A DNA stretch of 41,586 bases, from positions 1 to 41,586 of the forward strand of contig CACEIC010000006.1 of NCBI GenBank assembly GCA_902559605.1, given 5' to 3'. Each line of letters begins with the position of its first letter. Position 1 is the first letter of the stretch. This DNA is from an uncultured Pelagibacteraceae bacterium (GTDB lineage Bacteria > Pseudomonadota > Alphaproteobacteria > Pelagibacterales > Pelagibacteraceae). This document shows, one piece after another, positions 1 through 9,053 of this stretch. The translations under genes and the position numbers were made by a program. A model generated the notes under the pieces. It was given only the letters and a program-made list of their open reading frames with translations. It ran no database searches and had not been told where the DNA came from.

Positions 1-988
1 TAATTTTTTCGAAGAAATAAAATTTTCGGAAAAAAATAATATAGATATATATTATTCAATATATTTATCTTTATTAAATGCTCCATCCCTCATATTTGAA
101 ATATTTCCTTTTATATTTTTAATTACTGTCAAAGCTTTTTATTTAAATTTAAATGACAGAAATGAAATAGATATTTTGAACTCAAACGGCATAAGTAAAT
201 TAAAGATAGTTTTTCTATTAATGATATTATCAGCAATTATCGGTCTTTTTTTATTGTTATTTTATTATTCTTTTTCTTCAAGTCTTAAAAGTAAATATTT
301 AGATTTAAAGAATAGATTTTCTAATTCTAACGAGTATTTGGCTGTAGTTAAGGATGATGGTCTTTGGGTCAAAGAAAAGATAGATAATAGTGTGTATTTC
401 ATACATGCTAAAGGATTTAATAAAAGTAACTTAAAATCAATTACTATCTCAGAAATTGATAAATATTATAAAAGTAAAAATACGATTACTGCTGATAAGG
501 CAAATATCGTTTCTAAAAATTGGTATTTAGAAAATGTTTATTTAATAGATAATAGTGGTAATAAAAATTATTACAAAAGTTTTGTATATAATTCTTCATT
601 CAATGGTGAAATAATTTCTAATTTATTTTCTAATTTAAATTCTTTAAATATTTATGAACTCCACACACTTTCTAATAGTTATTCAAAAATTGGATACTCA
701 AATACAGATATAAAAATTCATTTAAATAAAATATATAGTATGCCTATTTTTTATATACTAATGACAATTCTAGGTTTTATAATAATTAATAAACTAAAAG
801 TTTTTAAATCAAGGTTTTTCATAATAATTTTTGGTATTTTTGTTTCTGTAGTTGTTTATTATTTAAACTATTTTTCTGGTGTGCTAGGTAACAATGGAGC
901 ATTGCCTATTTACCTTTCGGTATGGACTCCTCTATTACTACTATTTCTGATTTGCAATATTGGAATAATTAAGATTAATGAAAATTAA
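1..988 (+). CDS. lptG: LPS export permease LptG/LptF family, 5' end cut by window edge
   Basis: This is an inner-membrane permease subunit of the LptB2FG transporter that extracts lipopolysaccharide and passes it to the Lpt bridge. The reading frame is open from base 2, so the true start lies outside the window; the TTG at 176 is internal. Before it one reads a membrane segment and the motif APSLIFEIFPFIFLI followed by NEIDILNSNGISK, matching the family's first helices and the 'E..alrasGis' cytoplasmic segment. A periplasmic beta-jellyroll region follows, then three C-terminal membrane helices. It sits 3 bases before lptD and heads an lptD-surA-pdxA-rsmA run, the position LptG occupies in other alphaproteobacteria. 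LptF is the paralogue alternative; adjacency to lptD favours LptG. Confidence 0.85.
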   Translation, partial: NFFEEIKFSEKNNIDIYYSIYLSLLNAPSLIFEIFPFIFLITVKAFYLNLNDRNEIDILNSNGISKLKIVFLLMILSAIIGLFLLLFYYSFSSSLKSKYLDLKNRFSNSNEYLAVVKDDGLWVKEKIDNSVYFIHAKGFNKSNLKSITISEIDKYYKSKNTITADKANIVSKNWYLENVYLIDNSGNKNYYKSFVYNSSFNGEIISNLFSNLNSLNIYELHTLSNSYSKIGYSNTDIKIHLNKIYSMPIFYILMTILGFIIINKLKVFKSRFFIIIFGIFVSVVVYYLNYFSGVLGNNGALPIYLSVWTPLLLLFLICNIGIIKINEN

Positions 989-991
989 ATT

Positions 992-3385
992 ATGAATTTT
1001 ATTCTAAAAATAACTAAAATAATAATATTAATTTCCATCAGTTTTAATGCTTTCTCTGATGAAATTCAAATAGACTCAACAAATATGGATATCGTAAATA
1101 ATGGAAACTCTATTATTGCAAATAATGCAGAAGTTAGAATTCCAGCAGAGAGAATGAAAATTTTATCAAAAAAAGCTAATTATGAAAAAATTACCGATAT
1201 ATTAACTTTTCAAGAAGATGTTATTTTAATTGATGAAAAAAACGAAATTATAATAGAGGGAAATTTAATTAAATATGAGAAAAATAAAAACTTAATTTAT
1301 AGTGAAGGGAAAACAGAATTAAAAATTGAAAATGAATATAAAGTAAATTCAAGCAATATTTATTACGACAGAACATCGAGTATTATATATTCCAGTAAAG
1401 AAACGTTAATTGAAGATAGAGATAATAATTTTTATATATTAAAAGATGGTTTTGAATTTGAAATTGTAAATGAAATTATAAAATCAAAAAAATCAATTAT
1501 AATTGATAAAAATAATAACAAATATGTATTCGAAAATTTATTACTAAATTTAAAAATTAATGAAATTGCAGGTAAAGAGTTAAAAGTTCAATTTGAAAAA
1601 TCGTATTTTGGAAATAAAAATAATGACCCTCAATTAAAAGGCAGAAGCTCATACTCAAATGAAGATGAATTAAAAGTCTATAAAGCTGTATTTAGCACAT
1701 GCAATATAGAAAATAAAAATTGTAGAGGATGGGAATTAAATTCTGATGAATTTAAACATGACAAAGTAAAAAAAATCTTTGAATATAAGAATTCATGGTT
1801 AAAAATTTTTGATTATAAAATCTTTTTTACTCCGTATTTTAATCATCCTGATCCATCTGTTAAAAGAAAATCTGGTTTTCTTGCACCTTCATATTCTACA
1901 TCAGAAAGTCTAGGTATTGCATTTAATATTCCATATTTCAAAGTATTGAGTAAAGATAAAGATATTACATTTAATCCAAGATACTACGCAGATAAAAGTT
2001 TTTTGCTTCAAAATGAATTTAGGCAAGCATTAAAAAATTCAGAAGTTCTAAGTGATTTTAGTTTTCTAATTGGTGACGCTGGTACAAAAGGCCATTTTTT
2101 TTATAATCAGATAGGTAAAATAAATGAAAATCTTAATTTTGAGTTAAATTTGCAAAGTGTTGAGGGAGATAACTATTTAAAGAATCATAAATTATTAGAA
2201 ACATCTAGTCTTTTGAATGATGATAATTTATTAGTATCTAATCTAGATCTAGATTGGACGTTTGAAGACTTGAGTTTAAATACTTCATTAAGAATTTTTG
2301 AAGATTTATCAAGAAATTATAATGATAGATATCAATATGTCTTTCCAGATTTTAATTTTATAAGAAATATTAAAATTCCAGATAATTATAATGGTAAATT
2401 TACTTTTAATTCATACGGATATAATAAACATTATGATACAAATACAATGGAGACAGTTATTACTAATGATTTTTTATTTTCATCAAACCAATACATAAAT
2501 ACAAAAGGACTTCTTTATAACTATAATATTTTCTTAAAAAATCCCAGCTCCTATGCAAGTAATTCTTCAAATTTCAGAGAAAATGGAAATTATGATTTAT
2601 ATGGAACATTAAAATTGGATGGAAGCATGCCATTATCAAAACAACTGGATAATTATACGCACTTTTTAAAACCAATAGCATCCTTTAGATACAGCCCAAA
2701 TGGTAATAAAGATATTACATCAAAAGATATACTTCTTAACTATGATAATGTTTTTAGCTTAAATAGAATTGGAGTCTCAGATCAAGTTGAGGGTGGAGAT
2801 GCTTTAAGTATGGGTTTAGAGTTTAAAAGAACAGATATAAATGGATTTGATATTATTGATTTTAAAATTGCAAATGTATTTAAGTCAAAAGAAAATATTA
2901 AACTACCTACAAAATCAAAATTAAATCAAACAAGATCAGATATATTTGGGTCTCTTAAATACAACTTAAGTAATAATTTAAAAATTGGTTATGACTTTTC
3001 ATATGATAGAGATCTGGATCATTCAAATTTGGATGGACTATATGTTGATATTAACTTAAACAATATTTTTACAGATTTTTATTACTATACTACTGACAAT
3101 GATCTTGGTGAAAACGAAACTATTTCAAACAATACTGTAATAAAAATAAATGATGAAAGTTCACTTAAATTTAATACTACAAAAGATTTAATTGATGACT
3201 TTACGGAATATTACGATCTTATGTACTCATATATTACTGACTGCATATCTATAAATTTTAATTATAATAAGTCTTTTTATAGAGACGGCAATTTAAAACC
3301 TAACGAAAGCTTATCTTTTTTAATCAAAATAATTCCATTTACTGAATTAGGTGTCCCAAATATTGGGAAATTAATTAATAAATAA
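992..3385 (+). CDS. lptD: LPS-assembly outer-membrane protein LptD
   Basis: LptD is the outer-membrane barrel that, with lipoprotein LptE, inserts LPS into the outer leaflet. The 797 residues (E. coli has about 784) start with a signal peptide (about residues 1-22, ending NAFSD), followed by an OstA/LptA-like beta domain (about 25-150) and a long asparagine/aspartate-rich beta-barrel region. The motif around residues 275-300 (FFTPYFNHPDPSVKRKSGFL) matches the conserved 'P.f..P.p...R.sGfL' of the LptD family. Only three cysteines are present: C237 and C244 (pattern CNIENKNC) and C751 near the end. The stop overlaps the start of the surA-like gene (TAATG). Confidence 0.9.
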   Translation: MNFILKITKIIILISISFNAFSDEIQIDSTNMDIVNNGNSIIANNAEVRIPAERMKILSKKANYEKITDILTFQEDVILIDEKNEIIIEGNLIKYEKNKNLIYSEGKTELKIENEYKVNSSNIYYDRTSSIIYSSKETLIEDRDNNFYILKDGFEFEIVNEIIKSKKSIIIDKNNNKYVFENLLLNLKINEIAGKELKVQFEKSYFGNKNNDPQLKGRSSYSNEDELKVYKAVFSTCNIENKNCRGWELNSDEFKHDKVKKIFEYKNSWLKIFDYKIFFTPYFNHPDPSVKRKSGFLAPSYSTSESLGIAFNIPYFKVLSKDKDITFNPRYYADKSFLLQNEFRQALKNSEVLSDFSFLIGDAGTKGHFFYNQIGKINENLNFELNLQSVEGDNYLKNHKLLETSSLLNDDNLLVSNLDLDWTFEDLSLNTSLRIFEDLSRNYNDRYQYVFPDFNFIRNIKIPDNYNGKFTFNSYGYNKHYDTNTMETVITNDFLFSSNQYINTKGLLYNYNIFLKNPSSYASNSSNFRENGNYDLYGTLKLDGSMPLSKQLDNYTHFLKPIASFRYSPNGNKDITSKDILLNYDNVFSLNRIGVSDQVEGGDALSMGLEFKRTDINGFDIIDFKIANVFKSKENIKLPTKSKLNQTRSDIFGSLKYNLSNNLKIGYDFSYDRDLDHSNLDGLYVDINLNNIFTDFYYYTTDNDLGENETISNNTVIKINDESSLKFNTTKDLIDDFTEYYDLMYSYITDCISINFNYNKSFYRDGNLKPNESLSFLIKIIPFTELGVPNIGKLINK

Positions 3386-4317
3386 TGTCAATTAAGAACT
3401 TATTGTTATTATTTTTAATAGTCTTTATCTTCTTTCAAAACGATGAGTTGAATGGAAGCATAAAAATAAAATATAAAATTGGAGATGAGATTATAACAAA
3501 TACAGATATTAATAATGAGAAAAATTATCTAATTTTTTTAAGACCTGATTTAAAAAATTTATCCAACAAAGAAATTTTAAAAATTTCAGAAAATTCCTTA
3601 ATAAGAGAAGTAATAAAAAAAAAGGAAATCAACAGAGTATTTAAGAATTTAAATAATGAAGCTATTATTAATGAAGTTAAAAAAAAACTTTTTAAATTTA
3701 AAAATGTGAGTAATGAAGAGGAATTTATGAGATTATTAGAGAGCAGCAATATTGACTACGGAAAAATAGTTGAAAAAATGAAATATGAAGCATTTTGGAA
3801 TGAATTAGTTTTTCAGAAATATAACGGATTAATCAGAATTGATGAAAAACAGCTAAGAATAAACTTAAAAAATAAAATATCTAATGATAAAAAATTTGAA
3901 TACAATATTTCAGAAATCTTGCTTGAAATTGAAAAAGATGAAAATATTAAAAGTAAATATGAAGAGATCATTGAGTATATTAAATTAAATGATTTTAAAA
4001 CTGCAGCATCTAGATTTAGTATTGCAAGTAGCGCAAATAATGGGGGTAATGTTGGATGGATTAAAGAAACCTTATTATCGGAAAATATTAACTCTATTTT
4101 AAAAAAAATAAATAAAAATGGAATTACTAAACCAATTAAATACCCAAGTGGATATTTAATATTGAGAGTAAATGATAAAAAAGAGTTAAAACAAAATATT
4201 AATATTGAAAAAGAGCTAAAAGAATTAGTTAGTTATGAAAAAAATAAACAATTAAACCAGTTTTCTTTATTGCTTTTTAAAAAACTTAAACAAAATATAA
4301 CAATAAATGAATACTAA
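3385..4317 (+). CDS. surA: SurA-like periplasmic peptidyl-prolyl isomerase/chaperone
   Basis: This is probably the periplasmic chaperone that escorts outer-membrane barrels such as LptD. The 310 residues have an N-terminal hydrophobic export signal (about 1-24), an SurA-N-like helical region with 'IGDEIITNTDI' (about 31-150), and a single parvulin domain (about 170-265) with the hallmark stretch SSANNGGNVGWIKE. E. coli SurA has two parvulin domains, so this is a compact form. It is translationally coupled to lptD (shared base in TAATG) and overlaps pdxA by 11 bases, the usual lptD-surA-pdxA order. Very high lysine and asparagine content is typical of AT-rich genomes. Confidence 0.82.
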   Translation: MSIKNLLLLFLIVFIFFQNDELNGSIKIKYKIGDEIITNTDINNEKNYLIFLRPDLKNLSNKEILKISENSLIREVIKKKEINRVFKNLNNEAIINEVKKKLFKFKNVSNEEEFMRLLESSNIDYGKIVEKMKYEAFWNELVFQKYNGLIRIDEKQLRINLKNKISNDKKFEYNISEILLEIEKDENIKSKYEEIIEYIKLNDFKTAASRFSIASSANNGGNVGWIKETLLSENINSILKKINKNGITKPIKYPSGYLILRVNDKKELKQNINIEKELKELVSYEKNKQLNQFSLLLFKKLKQNITINEY

Positions 4318-5266
4318 ATATATTTTAATAATTCTTGGTGAACCATACAGTACTTTTTCTGAAATAGTGGGAAAATACTTCAAAAAGAATCGGAAATTAA
4401 ATAAAAAAATTGTATTAGTTGGGTGTAAAAGTTTACTTCAAAGTCATTTAAAGGATTTGAACTGTTTATTTAAATTAAACGAAATAAAGTTTATAAAACA
4501 AGCTAAAAAAAATATTGTAAATATTATTAATGTTAAATTTAATTATAAAAAAATATATTCTCAAGTATCTATTAAATCAAATAATTATATAAAAAAATGT
4601 TTTGATATTAGTTTAAAAATATTAAAAAATAATAATGAAATTATTTTAATTACGGGACCAATCACAAAAAAAACTTTTCTAAAAAAAAAATATTTAGGGA
4701 TTACTGAATATCTTGCAAAAAAATCTGAAGTTAAATCAGAAACTATGCTAATATATAACAAGGAATTATCAGTCTCTCCAATAACTACTCATATTCCAAT
4801 TAAAAATGTTGCAAAAAACATAACAAAGAACAAAATTATTAAAAATACTAAAATGATATGTGGCTTTTACGAAAAGTATTTAAATAAAAAAATAAAAATT
4901 GCAATTTTAGGGCTTAATCCACATTGTGAAACAACTGATAGATTTAGTGAAGAAGATAATATTATTATACCTTCGATTAAACACTTAAATAATTTAGGTA
5001 TATATGCAGAAGGTCCTTTCTCCGCAGATAGTTTTTTTTTAAAAAAAAATATAAAAAAATATGATGTTGTAATAGGCATGTATCATGATCAAGTTCTAAC
5101 TCCTTTAAAAACTTTATTTAAATTTAATGCCATTAATATAACAATTGGTCTTCCATTTATTAGAATATCACCAGATCATGGACCAAATTCACATATGCTT
5201 GGAAAGAATATATCAGACCCATCCTCATTTTTTTATGCAATGAATTTTATAGAAAAAAATAAATAA
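4307..5266 (+). CDS. pdxA: 4-hydroxythreonine-4-phosphate dehydrogenase PdxA
   Basis: PdxA is a cytoplasmic enzyme of the deoxyxylulose-5-phosphate-dependent pyridoxal phosphate pathway. It oxidises 4-phosphohydroxy-L-threonine using NAD and a divalent metal. Diagnostic segments are GPITKKTF, TTHIPIKNV (first metal histidine), GLNPHCETTDRFSEED (usually GLNPHAGE.G..G.EE), GPFSADSFF, YHDQ (second metal histidine) and GLPFIRISPDHGPN (third metal histidine). At 319 residues it is near the usual 325-330. The nucleotide/product loop departs from the consensus (ETTDRFSEED) but the metal ligands remain. The start overlaps the end of the surA-like gene and the stop shares a base with the rsmA start. 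Confidence 0.92.
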   Translation: MNTKYILIILGEPYSTFSEIVGKYFKKNRKLNKKIVLVGCKSLLQSHLKDLNCLFKLNEIKFIKQAKKNIVNIINVKFNYKKIYSQVSIKSNNYIKKCFDISLKILKNNNEIILITGPITKKTFLKKKYLGITEYLAKKSEVKSETMLIYNKELSVSPITTHIPIKNVAKNITKNKIIKNTKMICGFYEKYLNKKIKIAILGLNPHCETTDRFSEEDNIIIPSIKHLNNLGIYAEGPFSADSFFLKKNIKKYDVVIGMYHDQVLTPLKTLFKFNAINITIGLPFIRISPDHGPNSHMLGKNISDPSSFFYAMNFIEKNK

Positions 5267-6042
5267 TGAAGCCAAAAAAAAGTTTGGGTCAAAATTTTAT
5301 AAATGACACAAACTTGTTATCTAAAATCGTAGATGATGGTAAAATTTCAACAAATGATACAATATTAGAAATTGGACCAGGAAAAGGCAGCTTAACGAAT
5401 GAAATATTAAAAAAAAAACCAAAGAAATTAATAGTTGTTGAAAAAGATAATAATTTATCAGAATTTCTATTTAATAAATTTGGTGATCAAATTAAAATTT
5501 TGAATAAAGATATTTTGACATGCTATAAAGATCTTAATTACGACGAACCAATTAAAGTTTTTGGTAACTTGCCTTATAACGTATCAACAAAAATTTTAAC
5601 CTCTTTCATAAAAATAGAGAATTTAAATAAAAAATTTAATAAGTTTATATTTGTATTTCAAAAAGAAGTTGCTGATAGAATAATTGCAGAAGAAAACACA
5701 AAAAACTATAGTAGACTATCAATATTAACTTCTTGGAAGTTAAATAGAGAGAAAATTTTAGATATTAATCCAAAATTTTTTTTTCCAAAGCCAAAAGTTT
5801 GGAGCTCGCTAATTTCTTTAACGCCTAAAATAAAAATTGAACATTTAAAAAATGCAAAACATCTTGAACACATAACTAATATTTTTTTTAATCAAAGAAG
5901 AAAAATGATTAGAAAACCAATGAGACAACTTTTTACAAACTACGAAAAAGTAGCTAAAAATTTAAATTTAGATTTGAATTTAAGACCTCAGAATATTCCA
6001 ATAAAAAAATATATAGAAATTTGTAAAATTTACGAAAATTAA
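5266..6042 (+). CDS. rsmA: 16S rRNA (adenine1518/1519-N6) dimethyltransferase RsmA/KsgA
   Basis: RsmA dimethylates two adjacent adenines in the terminal helix 45 hairpin of 16S rRNA late in 30S assembly. The 258-residue protein begins with the family signature KKSLGQNF, has the SAM-binding motif LEIGPGKGSLT (about residues 34-44), and the catalytic motif GNLPYNVS (N101-Y104). The C-terminal region has FFNQRRKMIRKPM, typical of the RNA-binding lobe. It overlaps pdxA by one base (TAATG) and is convergent with gmk, sharing 4 bases at their 3' ends. No dedicated promoter is visible; transcription probably reads through from lptD-pdxA. Confidence 0.96.
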   Translation: MKPKKSLGQNFINDTNLLSKIVDDGKISTNDTILEIGPGKGSLTNEILKKKPKKLIVVEKDNNLSEFLFNKFGDQIKILNKDILTCYKDLNYDEPIKVFGNLPYNVSTKILTSFIKIENLNKKFNKFIFVFQKEVADRIIAEENTKNYSRLSILTSWKLNREKILDINPKFFFPKPKVWSSLISLTPKIKIEHLKNAKHLEHITNIFFNQRRKMIRKPMRQLFTNYEKVAKNLNLDLNLRPQNIPIKKYIEICKIYEN

Positions 6043-6662
6043 TTTAATAGACTTTGTACATGCTTATAAATAAAATTACGATCAAATGGATTTTTATTCT
6101 TATTTTTTATTACTTTCATAATTTTTTTATAACAGAGGTTTAAATTGTCATTAATAATCACATAATCATACTCTTTCCATTTTAATAAGTCTTTTTTAAA
6201 TTCTTTCATTCTTCTTTTCACTGTTTTCATATTTTTCTTCTCTCTTTTTAAGAGTCTTTTTAGTAATTCACTCTTTGATGGTGGCAATATAAAGATTGTT
6301 AATAAATTGTATTTTAAGTTTTTATTTTTAATTTGCCTCGTGCCTTGCCAATCTATATCAAAAATAATATTTTTTCCCTTATTTATTTTTTCATAAACTA
6401 ATTTTTTTGATGATCCATAATAATTATCAAAAACTTTTGCATGTTCTAAAAATTCCCCCTTTTTAATTAATTTTTTAAAGTTATTTTTTGAAATAAAAAA
6501 ATAATCTTTTCCATTTTTTTCATTTGGTCTTGGGGATCTTGTAGTGTGTGATATTGAAATTGAAAAATTTCTATTTTTACAAATTTTTTTTACAAGTGTT
6601 GTTTTGCCTGCACCTGATGGTGAAGAAAGTATAAAAATTCCACCTTTTTTAAAGCTGGACAT
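6039..6662 (-). CDS. gmk: Guanylate kinase
   Basis: Guanylate kinase phosphorylates GMP (and dGMP) to GDP with ATP, in the cytoplasm. The 207-residue protein shows the P-loop SSPSGAGKTT (about residues 13-22), the GMP-binding segment SHTTRSPRPNEKNGKDYFF and the lid segment RLLKREKK, all standard. It lies 11 bases downstream of acpP on the same strand. In most alphaproteobacteria fabF, mltG and yicC separate acpP from gmk; here they are missing. It converges on rsmA with a 4-base overlap. Confidence 0.96.
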   Translation of the reverse strand: MSSFKKGGIFILSSPSGAGKTTLVKKICKNRNFSISISHTTRSPRPNEKNGKDYFFISKNNFKKLIKKGEFLEHAKVFDNYYGSSKKLVYEKINKGKNIIFDIDWQGTRQIKNKNLKYNLLTIFILPPSKSELLKRLLKREKKNMKTVKRRMKEFKKDLLKWKEYDYVIINDNLNLCYKKIMKVIKNKNKNPFDRNFIYKHVQSLLN

Positions 6663-6673
6663 TAAAATTAAAA

Positions 6674-6913
6674 TTAATTTGCTTTATTCTCTATAAATTT
6701 TACAGCATCACCTACAGTTAGTATTTTTTCTGCGTCACTGTCTGAAATTTCTGACCCGAATTCTTCTTCAAAGGCCATAACTAACTCCACAGTGTCCAAA
6801 CTATCTGCACCTAAATCATCTATAAAACTTGATTCCTCAGTAACTTTTGACTCATCAATACCAAGGTGATCAGCAACTATTTTTTTTACTTTATTTGAAA
6901 TATCTTCTGACAT
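6674..6913 (-). CDS. acpP: Acyl carrier protein
   Basis: AcpP carries growing acyl chains on a 4'-phosphopantetheine arm for fatty-acid synthesis and supplies lipid A and phospholipid acyltransferases. The 79-residue acidic protein has the phosphopantetheine attachment motif [13 protein letters not shown], with the modified serine at residue 38, and the downstream acidic helix [11 protein letters not shown]. It lies 48 bases after fabG and 11 bases before gmk. A purine-rich AAGA stretch precedes the ATG. Confidence 0.98.
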   Translation of the reverse strand: MSEDISNKVKKIVADHLGIDESKVTEESSFIDDLGADSLDTVELVMAFEEEFGSEISDSDAEKILTVGDAVKFIENKAN

Positions 6914-6961
6914 CTTTTTCTTTATTAATTAAATTCGTTAATAAGTATTTATATAACTTTG

Positions 6962-7699
6962 TCAACTAAAATACATGCCACCATTAACATGTATAGTTTC
7001 CCCAGTAATATAATCAGATAATTCAGAAGATAAAAAGGTAACGACATTTGCCACATCATCAGGCATACCAAATCTACCTAGTGAAATTTTATCTTCCATG
7101 TTTTTTTTAAAGTCTTCATTAATTCTATCAGTCATTTCTGACTTAATGAAACCTGGAGAAACACAATTTACTTTTATATTTTTTTTTCCATACTCCAAAG
7201 CTAAACTTTTTGACATTCCTATTAAACCAGCTTTTGAAGCCGAATAATTTGCCTGACCAACATTGCCTGTATGACCTACTATTGATGTAATATTGATTAT
7301 TTTTCCATTTTTATTTTTCAGCATTTTTTTAATTGCAAATTTTGTAACCATAAAAGTAGAAGTTAGATTAAGGTTTAAAACTTTATTCCAGTCTTCATCC
7401 TTCATTCTAATAGTTAAGTTATCTGATGTTATTCCTGCGTTGTTTATTAATACATCTATTTTATTTTCTAATTGATCGTTACATTCATTAATAAATTCTT
7501 CAATTAATGCATGATTTGATATATCAAATTTTTTAGTGATTACATTTTCATACTTCTTATTAATATTGTCTAATTTACTTTGATTTGTTCCTGTGGCTAA
7601 AATTTTAGCATTCGTTGAATATAATTTATCTAATATAGCACTTCCAATGCCCCCGGTTGCGCCAGTTAATATTACATTTATGTTTTTAAGATTAATCAT
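6962..7699 (-). CDS. fabG: 3-oxoacyl-[acyl-carrier-protein] reductase FabG
   Basis: FabG is the NADPH-dependent reductase of the elongation cycle, acting on 3-oxoacyl-ACP. It is a classical short-chain dehydrogenase of 245 residues: cofactor motif TGATGGIGSA (about 12-21), NNAG (87-90), and the catalytic set N111, S139, Y152 and K156 within YSASKAG. The C-terminal SGELSDYITGETIHVNGG-like ending is the usual FabG form. It overlaps the end of fabD by 8 bases. Being between fabD and acpP makes the FabG assignment stronger than for the other SDRs in this window. Confidence 0.96.
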   Translation of the reverse strand: MINLKNINVILTGATGGIGSAILDKLYSTNAKILATGTNQSKLDNINKKYENVITKKFDISNHALIEEFINECNDQLENKIDVLINNAGITSDNLTIRMKDEDWNKVLNLNLTSTFMVTKFAIKKMLKNKNGKIINITSIVGHTGNVGQANYSASKAGLIGMSKSLALEYGKKNIKVNCVSPGFIKSEMTDRINEDFKKNMEDKISLGRFGMPDDVANVVTFLSSELSDYITGETIHVNGGMYFS

Positions 7700-8621
7700 T
7701 AATTAAATTTTTTATATCTGTAAAATTGTTTACCTGATTTAATTTTACATTTCTATCAATTCTTTTTACTAATCCAGATAAAACTTTACCAGGACCCATC
7801 TCTATAAATCTATTTATGCCAGATCTAATCATATAGTTGATGCTTTCTCTCCATCTAACTGGATTTTCAATCTGCTCTATAAGAAATTTTTTTATATCAT
7901 TTGATTTAATTAATGGATTAGCGGTGACATTTGAAATGATATTAACTATTGGATCATTAAACTTTGTTTCAATTATTAAATTCTTCATTTCATCAGTCGC
8001 ATTTTTCATTAATGGACAATGAAAAGGAGCGCTTACTGGAAGTTTGACAAATTTTATATTTTTTTTAATTAAAATTTCACTAAGCAACTCTAAATTTATT
8101 TTTTTTCCACTTAACACTATTTGGCCATTTGAATTATCATTTGCAATGTAGCATGTAAATTTTTTTTCATTTTCTTTTAAAATACTATTTATATTTTCGA
8201 TTGTCTGTCCAAGTATTGCTAGCATACCTCCCTCACCGTTCGGAAGAGCGTTTTGCATCGCTGCTCCTCTGCGTTTTAATAAATTAATTGTTTGATCAAA
8301 ACTTAAAGCCTCAGCACAACAAAGAGCCGAATATTCACCCAATGAATGTCCAGCAAAATATTTTGCTTCTTTAAGCTTAAATTCTGTTTCTTTTTCTATA
8401 ACTTTAAAAAAAGAATAACTGACTAAGAATATTGCAGGCTGAGTATTTTCAGTTTGATCTAAATCATTTTTGGGTCCATCAAAAATTATTTTACTTAAGT
8501 TTTTGTTCAAAAGCTCATTGGCATTTAAAAAATATTCTTTTACATAGTTGAAATTTTCAAAAAGTTCCTTTGCCATACCAATATTTTGAGATCCTTGACC
8601 AGGGAATAATATTGAAAACAT
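7692..8621 (-). CDS. fabD: Malonyl-CoA:ACP transacylase FabD
   Basis: FabD transfers malonyl groups from CoA to acyl carrier protein, feeding fatty-acid elongation. The 309-residue protein has FPGQGSQ at the N-terminus (about 6-12), the nucleophile elbow GHSLGEYSAL with serine 93, and the catalytic histidine region VSAPFHCPLM (about 196-205), all in normal spacing. It is the first gene of the leftward fabD-fabG-acpP-gmk unit and is divergent from rpsF, with an 83-base shared promoter region between them. Confidence 0.96.
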   Translation of the reverse strand: MFSILFPGQGSQNIGMAKELFENFNYVKEYFLNANELLNKNLSKIIFDGPKNDLDQTENTQPAIFLVSYSFFKVIEKETEFKLKEAKYFAGHSLGEYSALCCAEALSFDQTINLLKRRGAAMQNALPNGEGGMLAILGQTIENINSILKENEKKFTCYIANDNSNGQIVLSGKKINLELLSEILIKKNIKFVKLPVSAPFHCPLMKNATDEMKNLIIETKFNDPIVNIISNVTANPLIKSNDIKKFLIEQIENPVRWRESINYMIRSGINRFIEMGPGKVLSGLVKRIDRNVKLNQVNNFTDIKNLIND

Positions 8622-8704
8622 AAAAAGGTTAATAAATTAAGTGTTTTTTTATATTGTAATTAAAAATTTATAATAGTATATCCTCTTTTTTTCTATAAAA
8701 TTAT
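8622..8704. promoter_or_regulatory. Divergent promoter region between fabD and rpsF
   Basis: This 83-base, very AT-rich gap must carry promoters for both the leftward fab genes and the rightward ribosomal-protein genes. On the plus strand a perfect -10 hexamer TATAAT lies at 8669-8674, about 30 bases before the rpsF ATG. No convincing -35 box is seen at the expected distance (a T-run lies there). The leftward promoter cannot be assigned confidently. Confidence 0.45.
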
Positions 8705-9043
8705 ATGAACTTTTACGAGCACACACTAATAGCAAGACCAGATACTTCTCCTAGTCAAATAAAACAAATACAAGATAAATACACAAAAATTATTGAAAAT
8801 AATGATGGTAATATAATAAAGTTTGAGAGTTGGGGATTGATGCATCTTTCATATCTTATAAAAAAAAATAAGAAAGGTAACTATTTACATTTTAAAATAG
8901 AGGGTAAGGGAAAAACAATTCAAGAATTAGAAAAAAACGAAAAATTAGACAAAAATCTGTTAAGATTTCTTACAGTAAAAGTCAAAAAGTTAGACTTAGA
9001 AACAGACTATTTTAAAAAAAATGAGGATGAAATTAAAAAGTAA
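8705..9043 (+). CDS. rpsF: 30S ribosomal protein S6
   Basis: S6 binds the central domain of 16S rRNA as a heterodimer with S18. The 112-residue protein opens with MNFYEHTLIARPDTSPSQ, the normal S6 start, and has the conserved WGLMHLSYLIKKNKKGNY region that contacts S18, followed by a charged lysine-rich C-terminal tail. It is the first gene of the rpsF-rpsR-rplI set, 10 bases before rpsR. The minus-strand fabD is divergent. Confidence 0.97.
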   Translation: MNFYEHTLIARPDTSPSQIKQIQDKYTKIIENNDGNIIKFESWGLMHLSYLIKKNKKGNYLHFKIEGKGKTIQELEKNEKLDKNLLRFLTVKVKKLDLETDYFKKNEDEIKK

Positions 9044-9053
9044 ATTTTAAATC

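Noticed and set aside
176..988. Starting the first gene at the TTG at 176 (270 residues)
   Set aside because: The frame is open to the window edge and encodes a conserved LptG membrane segment upstream of 176, so the gene is cut by the window, not started there.
8622..8704. A complete -35/-10 promoter for rpsF
   Set aside because: TATAAT is present but the only TTG-like hexamer (TTGTAA at 8654) is just 9 bases away, too close, so only the -10 is claimed.
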